A stretch of DNA of 35,941 nucleotides from JAJVIP01 sp964405835 (GTDB taxonomy: Bacteria; Elusimicrobiota; Elusimicrobia; F11): assembly GCA_964405835.1 (NCBI GenBank), contig CAYOPN010000024.1, positions 1-35,941 on the forward strand. The letters are read 5' to 3'. The notes beneath the pieces are model-generated. The model did no database searches. It had not been told where the DNA came from and was given only the letters and a program-made list of their open reading frames with translations. Numbering within the stretch: the stretch's first letter is position 1; each line of letters begins with the position of its first letter. The translations under genes and the position numbers were made by a program. This document shows positions 16,424 through 22,529 of the stretch, piece by piece.

Positions 16424-17527
16424 CTATGTCGTTTCCTTCTTCAATCGGGCTTGGAATGCACGTTGAGTCGCCAGTATTTCTCGTCGCAATGTTTCTTCAT
16501 TTGGCAAGTTGATCAGGTATTTCGACGCAAACACCTTCGCATGAATCCCGCCAGTGGCATATTTCACAACAGCATCATCTTTCTCGCTGCACAGTATGAC
16601 ACCGATCGGATCAGCCTCTCCATCCATCATCAAATGTTCTCTTGCGTAATTCAAATAGAGATTCATCTGCCCCGCGTCCGCGTGGTTAAAAGTCCCCGTT
16701 TTCAAATCAACAATAACCAAACAACGTAGGCCACGATGATAAAGCAATAGATCGATGCGATACCACGATGTGCCAATACGAATGCGTTTTTGTCGCGCAA
16801 TGAAAGTAAAACCCGTCCCCATTTCAAGAAGAAACCACTCCAAATGATGGACCAGTGCATCTTCCATTTGAGTTTCACTGTACTCGTCTTTCAGATTTAA
16901 AAATTCAAGCAGATACGGGTCCCTAATCTCCATTTCTACGGGAAGGACATTTTTATCTTGTGCCTTGGAAGTTCGTGCCAGCAAGGACTGCGGATACTTT
17001 GATTGAATCGCACGTTCAAAAAAACGGGTATTAATTTGGCGGTCAAGCTCTGGAACAGACCAGCCACCACGAACAGCTTCGGATTCATAAAAAGCTCTTG
17101 CTCGTGGATTATCTACTGACATTAATCGAACATACTGGGACCAAGACAGTGGGAATGAAATTGGCTGACTTATCTGCCATTTTCCAGATTGGGATTTATC
17201 ACCTGCTATGGGCAATTTAACCCGTGCTTCCAATTTGGCAGATGGCATCTGCCAAATTTCCCACCCCAAGTAGAACGTACGCATCTGCCGAAGATTGCGA
17301 TCTGAAAACCCACGTCCATGTTGCTTTGAAAGATCTTTTGATAAGCGAAATAACAGCTTTTTCCCGTACTCTGCTCTCGACTTTCCATGCTGTTCATATT
17401 CCACAACTCGTCGGCCGACTTCCCAATAAGTTGCCGTAAGTACGTTATTATTTGAACGAACAATGGTTCTTCTTGCACTTTCAAGAAGGCTCGATATGCC
17501 CGATACGAGTTGCCCATACGTAAGCAT
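16424..17527 (-). CDS. YhcG/DUF1016-type PD-(D/E)XK nuclease
   Basis: 367 residues with the two domains of the YhcG (DUF1016) family: an N-terminal helical domain (about 1-165; TATYWEVGRRVVEYEQ, YGKKLLFRLSKDLS, RGFSDRNLRQMRTFY) and a C-terminal nuclease (about 200-340) with LEWFLLEMGTGFTFIARQKRI, D259 in YRIDLLLYH and the D-x-K pair in VIVDLKTG (D274, K276). Catalytic residues are intact. These genes are often mobile and found near restriction or defence loci; exact role unsettled. The gene is visibly A/T-richer than neighbours (sampled lines about 40-45% GC against about 60%) and separates the RecA-like gene from the polymerase pair, which suggests insertion into a pre-existing cassette. An AGAGGGAAG site precedes the ATG. 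The variable linker around residues 91-120 contains a perfect palindrome. Confidence 0.9.
   Translation of the reverse strand: MLTYGQLVSGISSLLESARRTIVRSNNNVLTATYWEVGRRVVEYEQHGKSRAEYGKKLLFRLSKDLSKQHGRGFSDRNLRQMRTFYLGWEIWQMPSAKLEARVKLPIAGDKSQSGKWQISQPISFPLSWSQYVRLMSVDNPRARAFYESEAVRGGWSVPELDRQINTRFFERAIQSKYPQSLLARTSKAQDKNVLPVEMEIRDPYLLEFLNLKDEYSETQMEDALVHHLEWFLLEMGTGFTFIARQKRIRIGTSWYRIDLLLYHRGLRCLVIVDLKTGTFNHADAGQMNLYLNYAREHLMMDGEADPIGVILCSEKDDAVVKYATGGIHAKVFASKYLINLPNEETLRREILATQRAFQARLKKETT
17232..17258. repeat. Perfect 13-bp palindrome inside the YhcG gene
   Basis: Arms AATTTGGCAGATG (17232-17244) and CATCTGCCAAATT (17246-17258) flank a single base. It is translated in the variable linker as IWQMPSAKL; a further partial copy (GGCAGAT on the coding strand near 17175) gives WQIS. 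I recall that YhcG-family genes often carry WQT/WQMxSAK repeats at this position. Confidence 0.75.
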
Positions 17528-17546
17528 TGAAACTTCCCTCTATTTT

Positions 17547-18302
17547 CTATCGGTGCACGCAACTCAGCGCGGGAGACAGGGTTTCGGACGCATACACGCG
17601 GCGGGCCATCTTAAGAACATCGGGCAACAGATGGCGGCGGTCGGCCGGTGCTTCGCCGTCGCGAAGCAAGGCCAGCACAATGGCGCGCTGCCGCAGAAAA
17701 GCCAGGCGCACCATGAAAGAGCGGAACGCGCGGACCAGCGCGTCTTCGGTCAAGTCCGGATCGTAAAAGAGGCCCATGAGATCGGAGATAACCACCAAGG
17801 GTGTCCACCAGACTGCCTGAGAGTTCTTGAGTCCCTCGTCTCGAGCCCTCTCAGGCAGTGTGGGGATACCTTTATCTGGTGCCCATAAAGCAGGGTTGGG
17901 TACCCGATCCAACATCTGTTGAAATTGAAAAGCGGTGAACGGACGGCCCACGCGGACCGCGCGCAGCACACGCGCCGGTTCCAGTTTCCGTTTCTTGGCC
18001 TCAAGACTCATGCCAAACGGATCGAAGCGATTTCCGGAATCGACCCAAATCAACTGCCCGATCCGCGAATTGCGCCGCCAATGGCGCATTGGCGAATATC
18101 TCAATTTAGAGTTAGAGGCCTGTCCCCCGTAGCTCGCCTCAGGCGAGCGAAGGGGGATGTGCTCCTCATCTAATAGCTCCACGATTTTTTTCGAGACCAT
18201 GGCAGGCAGGTCACCCTGATCAACGGCCACATACAACCCGCGTTCAACGGGTCCCGGGACAATCAAGTTGTCCAAACTAATCGCTGGCAATGCGCTCCAC
18301 AT
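17547..18302 (-). CDS. RecA-fold ImuA-like protein without Walker A
   Basis: About 251 residues. The overall pattern is a RecA/SulA/ImuA-like fold: first strand RGLYVAVDQGDLPAMVSKKIVELL, where a GxxxxGK[ST] loop would be expected but is absent; a strand LIWVDSGNRFDPFGM (about 84-98), ARVLRAVRVGRPFTAFQFQQML, and a Walker-B-like strand PLVVISDLMGLFYD (about 168-181). ImuA proteins support error-prone synthesis by ImuB/DnaE2; a comparable role with the downstream PolB is my inference. The ATG at 18302 has AAGGAG 8 nt before it and is preferred over ATG 18329, which lies in a repeat. Two palindromes are translated inside it (18123-18157 and 17812-17859), as loops of about 12 and 17 residues. It follows lexA closely. 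Confidence 0.75.
   Translation of the reverse strand: MWSALPAISLDNLIVPGPVERGLYVAVDQGDLPAMVSKKIVELLDEEHIPLRSPEASYGGQASNSKLRYSPMRHWRRNSRIGQLIWVDSGNRFDPFGMSLEAKKRKLEPARVLRAVRVGRPFTAFQFQQMLDRVPNPALWAPDKGIPTLPERARDEGLKNSQAVWWTPLVVISDLMGLFYDPDLTEDALVRAFRSFMVRLAFLRQRAIVLALLRDGEAPADRRHLLPDVLKMARRVYASETLSPALSCVHR
17812..17859. repeat. Palindrome translated in the RecA-like gene
   Basis: Perfect 12-bp arms ACTGCCTGAGAG (17812-17823) and CTCTCAGGCAGT (17848-17859) surround a 24-nt interior. On the coding strand it is read in-frame as TLPERARDEGLKNSQAV, just before the second core beta strand, where a loop insertion would be tolerated. Confidence 0.75.
18123..18157. repeat. Palindromic element, GTA/GAA-loop family, copy 2
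   Basis: Arms TCCCCC (18123-18128) and GGGGGA (18152-18157), then GTA opposite GAA, then an inner stem CTCGCCT/AGGCGAG (first pairs GCT with AGC). Same layout as 4555-4590 and 23956-23986 but with different stem sequence. It is translated in-frame in the RecA-like gene as roughly IPLRSPEASYGG. Confidence 0.8.
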
Positions 18303-18316
18303 AACTTTGGCTCCTT

Positions 18317-18337
18317 GTCCTGAGTTCATCGAAGGAC
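18317..18337. repeat. Short palindromic repeat at the lexA/RecA-like junction
   Basis: GTCCT (18317-18321) and AGGAC (18333-18337) flank TGAGTTCATCG. The sequence resembles a widespread GTCCTGAG...CGAAGGAC palindromic repeat. It fills the gap after the lexA stop and supplies the spurious upstream ATG at 18329. Confidence 0.5.
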
Positions 18338-18925
18338 TTATTTCCTGTACTGCCGTCTTACTTCCACAACGACGCCTACCAAATCGAACGGACCTTCAAT
18401 CCGTTTGTACGCCGGGTTCGCCGGTTCCAAAAATGTGCGGCCTTCGCGGCGGCGGAGGGTCTTGACCGTGGCTTCGTCTTCCACGCGCGCAACCACCACA
18501 TCGCCGTTTTCAGCGGTCGGCTGGGCACGAACAATCACCATGTCCCCCTCCAGAATGCCGGCTTCAATCATGGAGTCCCCTTTGATCTTCAGTGCAAAGT
18601 GTTTCGACGGCGCCAGGTCGGTGCCGCTGGGCAGGTGGCCTTCCACGTTTTCGATCGCTTCATGCAACGGACCGGCATGGACATGACCGAGAATGGGGAT
18701 CTGGAAGGCGTTCATGGCGAGTTTGAGGCTGCGGGCAAGCGTGGGTTCTTTGGAAAGGAATCCTTTGCGGCGGATGGCTTCAACCTGATCTTGGATGGTG
18801 CCCACGGAGACATTCAAGTGGGTGCCGATTTCGCGGAGACTGGGGGGGCGCTGGTTCTCTTCCGTGTAGGACTGGATGAAGTCGTAAACCGCCTGCTGCT
18901 TGGGTGTTAATGCTCTTTTTTCCAT
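18338..18925 (-). CDS. lexA: LexA repressor
   Basis: 195 residues with both LexA domains. The N-terminal winged helix (2-65) reads LTPKQQAVYDFIQSYTEENQ, then PPSLREIGTHLNVSVGTIQDQVEAIRRKGFL. The C-terminal S24 peptidase domain has the Ala84-Gly85 autocleavage bond in HVHAGPL, catalytic Ser118 in KGDSMIEAGI and catalytic Lys155 in EATVKTL. It should repress SOS genes and self-cleave when RecA filaments form. The promoter carries an embedded palindrome (18936-18957), the expected autoregulatory operator. The -10 ends 7 nt before the ATG, so the mRNA appears leaderless. The recognition-helix region TIQDQVEAIRRKG differs from the E. coli type, in line with a non-canonical operator. It heads the RecA-like/YhcG/82-aa/PolB gene set. 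Confidence 0.96.
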   Translation of the reverse strand: MEKRALTPKQQAVYDFIQSYTEENQRPPSLREIGTHLNVSVGTIQDQVEAIRRKGFLSKEPTLARSLKLAMNAFQIPILGHVHAGPLHEAIENVEGHLPSGTDLAPSKHFALKIKGDSMIEAGILEGDMVIVRAQPTAENGDVVVARVEDEATVKTLRRREGRTFLEPANPAYKRIEGPFDLVGVVVEVRRQYRK

Positions 18926-18932
18926 GGGCAGC

Positions 18933-18962
18933 TATATACCCTACTGATGTAGGGTATGTCAA
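18933..18962 (-). promoter_or_regulatory. lexA promoter with LexA-type operator
   Basis: On the minus strand TTGACA (18962-18957) and TATATA (18938-18933) are separated by 18 nt. Between and just touching them is a perfect palindrome, ATACCCTAC and GTAGGGTAT around TGAT (18936-18957). A repressor bound there would block RNA polymerase. The operator is neither the E. coli CTGT-N8-ACAG nor the Gram-positive GAAC-N4-GTTC type. Predicted transcription start is about 18926, directly at the ATG. Confidence 0.85.
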
Positions 18963-18997
18963 CAAAAATCTTTTCCCGACGGTATTTCCTGTTTTTT

Positions 18998-19504
18998 TTA
19001 TTTCTGGAGCGTGATTTGGACTTGGCGCTGGCCTGTTTTGGCGTTGATGATCACGCTTGATTCCAGATCATCCGGTTGTTTGGGCCCGGCTTTACCGTCG
19101 GCGTCAAGGCGAGAAAACAGCACAAGGTCGCCGTCGTAAAAATCCTCCCCGACGATGTTGTTCGCATTGGTGAGTGAAAATACCATTGGGAAAACGGGGG
19201 CTTCGATCTTCTGGACCGCCAATGGCGGGCCACCGGTCGGTTGTCCGTTCACGGTGGGGCGGGCGATAATAAATAAGGTACGCGATGCGGCTGTTTGCGC
19301 CGAAATACCGCTTCCCAAAGAAATGCTTCCCTCCGCGTAGACCTGGATGTTCTCCGGCGTTTTTGCGGCGCCCATGGCGGTCGGACGGAGCGGTGTGCCC
19401 ACGCGCGGCGCCATCGCCGGCGATTGACGCAGCGGCGTCGATACCGCGTACGCGGTGACAAGCCCGATCCCGGTAAAAATCAAAACGTAATGCAGGTCTT
19501 TCAT
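18998..19504 (-). CDS. Exported protein with CcmI/CycH C-terminal-like domain
   Basis: 168 residues. An N-terminal hydrophobic segment (HYVLIFTGIGLVTAYAVS) anchors or exports the protein, followed by a proline/alanine linker to about residue 50. The remainder, IQVYAEGSISLGSG, TLFIIARPTVNGQPTGGPPLAVQKIEAPVFPMVFSL, GEDFYDGDLVLFSRLDADGKA, closely follows the Ig-like C-terminal domain of the cytochrome c maturation factor CcmI/CycH, which presents apocytochrome c. Here it stands alone, without the TPR portion and without ccm genes nearby, so a cytochrome role is uncertain. It is the last gene of an SDR-GGDEF-this operon (14-nt gap). The family match is from motif memory. Confidence 0.7.
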   Translation of the reverse strand: MKDLHYVLIFTGIGLVTAYAVSTPLRQSPAMAPRVGTPLRPTAMGAAKTPENIQVYAEGSISLGSGISAQTAASRTLFIIARPTVNGQPTGGPPLAVQKIEAPVFPMVFSLTNANNIVGEDFYDGDLVLFSRLDADGKAGPKQPDDLESSVIINAKTGQRQVQITLQK

Positions 19505-19518
19505 CTCACTCTCCCCTT

Positions 19519-20082
19519 TTAAACTTTCGGTAAACGGTTGCGGTACAAGTCCTGGCCGGCCTCGTGTAAAAGCGCTTCCGGCACCTGGCTTGTTCCCGGA
19601 TAAAAAGCCACTCCGGCCGAGATCGAAAACTTCCTATCCACATACTCGGCGTTCCCCTGAAACAAATCTTTTGAGACCGCCGCGCGCACGCGCTCGGTCA
19701 CTTCGCCGGCGGTCGCTTCATCGCCCGGAATCAGCACCGCGCAGAAATCATCGCCGCCGGAACGGAAGGCCTCATCGTAAGAACGCAGCGAATGCTTCAC
19801 GATCTCGGCCACCTTAAATAGGAACCGGTCCCCTTGCTCCTGGCCAAACCGGTTGTTGAAATCCACAAAGCCGTCGATGTCCCAAAGAATCACCGCCATG
19901 CGTTCGCGGCTGCGTTCGCAGCGGGCGATATTGGCCGCAAGACGCTGCGCAAGGTGTTTCCGGTTATAAAGCCCCGTGACCGGGTCGCGCAGTGAAGCAT
20001 CTCTTGGCAGGTCAGCTGGCGCCGCTGCCGGCCGTGGAGCGGTGGTGGTCTTCGAGGAAAAAAGTTTTGACCAGAATTTCAT
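19519..20082 (-). CDS. GGDEF-domain protein, putative diguanylate cyclase
   Basis: 187 residues: a short basic N-terminus (MKFWSKLFSSKTTT) and a proline/alanine linker lead to one GGDEF domain (about 30-185). It starts with DPVTGLYNRKHL, has the metal site IDGFVDFNN, and the signature SGGDDF (108-113) in place of GGDEF/GGEEF. RSYD (100-103), five residues before it, fits the RxxD inhibitory site for cyclic di-GMP feedback. No sensory domain or membrane helix. Asp instead of Glu at the fourth signature position may lower activity, so an active cyclase is probable but not certain. Overlaps the SDR gene by 4 nt. Confidence 0.88.
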   Translation of the reverse strand: MKFWSKLFSSKTTTAPRPAAAPADLPRDASLRDPVTGLYNRKHLAQRLAANIARCERSRERMAVILWDIDGFVDFNNRFGQEQGDRFLFKVAEIVKHSLRSYDEAFRSGGDDFCAVLIPGDEATAGEVTERVRAAVSKDLFQGNAEYVDRKFSISAGVAFYPGTSQVPEALLHEAGQDLYRNRLPKV

Positions 20083-20858
20083 CGTTTGATTCCTTTCACT
20101 TTTGAAATCGCCCGGTCCATGAGAGCGGGCGCCAAAAAATTCAGCACATTCAGGACCTTGGCGTCGATGGTAGGCAAAAGCTCGCGTTGTTCTTTCTCCA
20201 TCGCGTTGATCGTCATTCTAGCGATCTTTTCAGCGGAATGCAGACGGTATTCCCGCTTCTCCGATTTCCCATTGTTCGTATAAAACGGCGTATCGACTCC
20301 CGGAGGACAAACCGTAATGATCCGGATATTTTTCAACGCCAGCTCAGGACGAATGGATTCCGTAAGCCCCTGGATCGCAAATTTGGACGCGCAATAAGCG
20401 GCATTAAACGGAATCCCGCGTTTCCCAACGATGGAAGAAACAAAAACGATTTGCCCCCCGCCGGCCTTCTCAATATGCGGCGCCGCCGCCCACACGCCGT
20501 AGAGGCTCCCCATGAAATTGATCTCCATCGTTTTGCGGACATCTTCTTCGGTGTTCTCGAGGATCGTTCCTTTGGCCGGAGAAACCCCCGCGTTATTAAT
20601 AAGGACGTGCAGCGCTCCAAACTCGGTCACAGCCCGTTGGACCAGCATTTCCACTTGAAAGCGGCGTGATACATCCGTCGGGACTGCCAAAGCGGCCCCG
20701 CCTTTGGCGCGGATGTCGGCGGCGTTCTTTTCGAGCACGTCGGCGTTCCGGGCGGCCAATACCACTTTGGCTTTCTTTTCGGCCAGCTGAAATGCCAGTT
20801 CCTTGCCGATGCCGGTGGATGCGCCGGTCACAATGACGACTTTGTTTTCGAAATTCAT
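20079..20858 (-). CDS. Short-chain dehydrogenase/reductase
   Basis: 259 residues, classical SDR. Cofactor site TGASTGIG (11-18), NNAG (88-91), catalytic Ser141/142 in VFVSSIVGKRG, Tyr155 and Lys159 in YCASK, and PPGVDTPFY after the active site. Arg38 after strand 2 (LAARN) suggests NADP preference. The C-terminal extension LLPTIDAKVLNVLNFLAPALMDRAI resembles the lipid- or membrane-associated SDRs. Substrate unknown. The open frame extends to a TTG at 20879, but ATG 20858 is preceded by AAAGGG and is the natural start; the extension falls in the terminator tail of the upstream SWIB gene. First gene of a three-gene operon. Confidence 0.93.
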   Translation of the reverse strand: MNFENKVVIVTGASTGIGKELAFQLAEKKAKVVLAARNADVLEKNAADIRAKGGAALAVPTDVSRRFQVEMLVQRAVTEFGALHVLINNAGVSPAKGTILENTEEDVRKTMEINFMGSLYGVWAAAPHIEKAGGGQIVFVSSIVGKRGIPFNAAYCASKFAIQGLTESIRPELALKNIRIITVCPPGVDTPFYTNNGKSEKREYRLHSAEKIARMTINAMEKEQRELLPTIDAKVLNVLNFLAPALMDRAISKVKGIKR

Positions 20859-20870
20859 TTTGATGCCCTT

Positions 20871-20914
20871 TAAAAACAAAAACGCGTCCGTTCGCCTTGG
20901 CGAACGGACGCGTT
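20871..20914 (-). terminator. Rho-independent terminator of the SWIB gene
   Basis: A perfect 16-bp inverted repeat (AACGCGTCCGTTCGCC at 20881-20896 and its complement at 20899-20914) with a 2-nt loop. On the minus strand it is followed by TTTGTTTTTA (20880-20871). It lies 31 nt after the SWIB stop, so it ends that transcript and insulates the SDR operon. Confidence 0.9.
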
Positions 20915-20945
20915 CTGTATTTTGAAGCGTTTGTTCAAATGAAAC

Positions 20946-21203
20946 TTATTTGAGGTGTTTTCCAACCAGCTTTGTCATCTCAAACATGTTGACGGTTTTC
21001 TTGCCGCCGAAAATTTCCTTGAGCGCTGCGTCGGCATTGATGTTCCGGCGATTTTTTGGGTCCTGCAATTTGTGCTTCTTGATGTAAACCCAGAGTTTCT
21101 TCGTCACTTCGGTGCGGGGAAGCGGTTTGCTGCCGACCACTTCGGCCAACGCGCTGGACGGCTGAAGGGGTTTCATAAATGCTTTATTGATTTTACGTGC
21201 CAT
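20946..21203 (-). CDS. SWIB/MDM2-domain protein
   Basis: 85 residues, almost entirely one SWIB domain: MKPLQPSSALAEVVGSKPLPRTEVTKKLWVYIKKHKLQDPKNRRNI, then DAALKEIFGGKKTVNMFEMTKLVGKHL. SWIB is best known from eukaryotic SWI/SNF complexes, but stand-alone short versions occur in Chlamydiae, Planctomycetes and some other bacteria; in Chlamydia a SWIB domain is fused to topoisomerase I. A basic N-terminus (ARKINK) could contact nucleic acid. A strong AGGAGG site 5 nt before the ATG and its own terminator suggest an abundant, independently expressed protein. The role is probably chromatin- or topoisomerase-related, by inference. Confidence 0.92.
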   Translation of the reverse strand: MARKINKAFMKPLQPSSALAEVVGSKPLPRTEVTKKLWVYIKKHKLQDPKNRRNINADAALKEIFGGKKTVNMFEMTKLVGKHLK

Positions 21204-21262
21204 GTTTCCTCCTGGAGATTTTGCCGTCTCGCGCGTTGAAGGCCGGCGGACTAGCTGCGGAA

Positions 21263-21790
21263 CTATAACTTATTATCGACGGAATGTTCCACCGTTCCCT
21301 GCAATAGGCGAACGGCCTGGCGGCGGGTGGAACCGATATGGTGGTCTTCGAGCTGGGTCTCCTTGTCGACGGAAAGCGCCAGCGAACGGGACAGCACATC
21401 AAAAAATTGGATGTCGATCGGATCCAGTTTTTTATTGGGCGTATTAATAATAAGGGCCCCAAGCTCCTTTTCTCCGGTGTTAAGCGGGACCTGGAATCCC
21501 AGCGCCGCGCTCTTGGGCGGTAGCATTGTGGGGTCGTTTTGCACGATGATCCGGCAACGCCATCCATCGCGGTCTCCTTCTTCGGCCAAGCGGCGGCCGG
21601 CCAACCGCATTTTTTCGCGAAGCCCCGTTCCCGTTGAATTGAGAATATCCACGATACCGACCAGGCAACGCGCCCGAAGGACTTCTTTGCGCAAACGACG
21701 CTGCTCGTTGGAATAATGACGATACATAAGAAAAATAAAAACCGTGAATCCGGCGGCGATGGAGGCGGTCAGGGTGAGAGGAATGCTCAT
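21263..21790 (-). CDS. Membrane-anchored GAF-like sensor domain protein
   Basis: About 175 residues. One N-terminal membrane helix (LTASIAAGFTVFIFLMY, about 5-22), a charged linker helix (HYSNEQRRLRKEVLRAR), then a compact alpha/beta domain with RCRIIVQND, LGFQVPLNTGEKELGALIINTPNKKLDPIDIQFFDVLSRSLALSVDKE. The last part (VPLNTGEKELGALII, then IDIQFFDVLSRSLALSV) is a good match to the end of a GAF domain. It lacks the output domain usually found with GAF. The open frame begins at 21907, but that part overlaps the receiver gene; ATG 21790, directly before the membrane helix, is chosen, with no clear ribosome binding site. It lies 22 nt behind the MerR-receiver gene and may be its signalling partner. 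Confidence 0.65.
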   Translation of the reverse strand: MSIPLTLTASIAAGFTVFIFLMYRHYSNEQRRLRKEVLRARCLVGIVDILNSTGTGLREKMRLAGRRLAEEGDRDGWRCRIIVQNDPTMLPPKSAALGFQVPLNTGEKELGALIINTPNKKLDPIDIQFFDVLSRSLALSVDKETQLEDHHIGSTRRQAVRLLQGTVEHSVDNKL

Positions 21791-21812
21791 AACGGGGGCC
21801 GTGAAACGGCGC

Positions 21813-22451
21813 CTACTTTTTGACGGGCTTGGTGGCTTTGACTCCGAGCAATTTGCATATTTTTTCCAGAGTCTGGTTGTAATCGAGGGGTTTCCCCAAA
21901 TAATCATCCGCTCCGGACTCGATGATCTTATTTCTTATTTCCGCGGAATCATATCCGGTCACGGCCAAGATCTTGGTGTTTTTGGTTTCCGGGTCTTCAC
22001 GGATCATGCGGCAAACCTGGAACCCGTCAACGCCCGGTAGAAGCAGATCGAGAATCACGATATCCGGAGCGAAGGTATGCACCAGATGCCCCGCCGAGAA
22101 GCCGTCGGAGGCGGTTTCGAATTGATGCGGAACGGTATCGGCCAACAAATCTTTAATGAAATCGACAATCTCGGACTCGTCATCAACGACCAAAATTTTC
22201 TTGGTGATGATTTCCTGTTCGATCTGGGATTGAATTTCGGGGAGGGTCATGCCTTTGGCGACCATCTTCTTGATCTTGCCCAGGCGGTCCATGGTGGGGA
22301 TTTCTTCGTAGAGACGGTGGCCGCCTTCGGTGGTCATCGCGGCCTTGAGGAGTCCAATGTCCGTGTAATAGCGGATGGTGGAAACAAGAACTTCGGCCTT
22401 TTGGGCCATTTCGCTGATCTTCAGCAAGTCTTCTCGCGCCTTTTTGGTCAT
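21813..22451 (-). CDS. MerR-type HTH fused to a response-regulator receiver
   Basis: 212 residues with an unusual domain order. Residues about 9-75 are a MerR-type winged helix: LLKISEMAQKAEVLVSTIRYYTDIGLL, then TTEGGHRLYEE and RLGKIKKMVAKGMTLPEI. Residues 84-203 are a complete receiver domain: acidic pair Asp90/Asp91, phospho-acceptor Asp135 in VILDLLLPG, Thr165 in AVTGYDS and Lys187 in YLGKPL. Normally MerR HTH carries a C-terminal effector-binding coiled coil, and receivers precede their output domain. Here phosphorylation probably replaces ligand sensing. No histidine kinase is encoded nearby. AAAGGGACGG lies 3-8 nt before the ATG. All catalytic residues are intact. Confidence 0.92.
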   Translation of the reverse strand: MTKKAREDLLKISEMAQKAEVLVSTIRYYTDIGLLKAAMTTEGGHRLYEEIPTMDRLGKIKKMVAKGMTLPEIQSQIEQEIITKKILVVDDESEIVDFIKDLLADTVPHQFETASDGFSAGHLVHTFAPDIVILDLLLPGVDGFQVCRMIREDPETKNTKILAVTGYDSAEIRNKIIESGADDYLGKPLDYNQTLEKICKLLGVKATKPVKK

Positions 22452-22529
22452 TTTCCGTCCCTTTTTAACTTGAGCTTCTTACTGCGTACTTGAGTTTGGG
22501 GACAGAAACCTGAAGTTGCAAGGACAACT

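Noticed and set aside
22452..22529. Promoter and terminator between valS and the MerR-receiver gene
   Set aside because: Only weak hexamers (TTGCAA/CAAACT) and a 4-5 bp stem are seen; not good enough to annotate.
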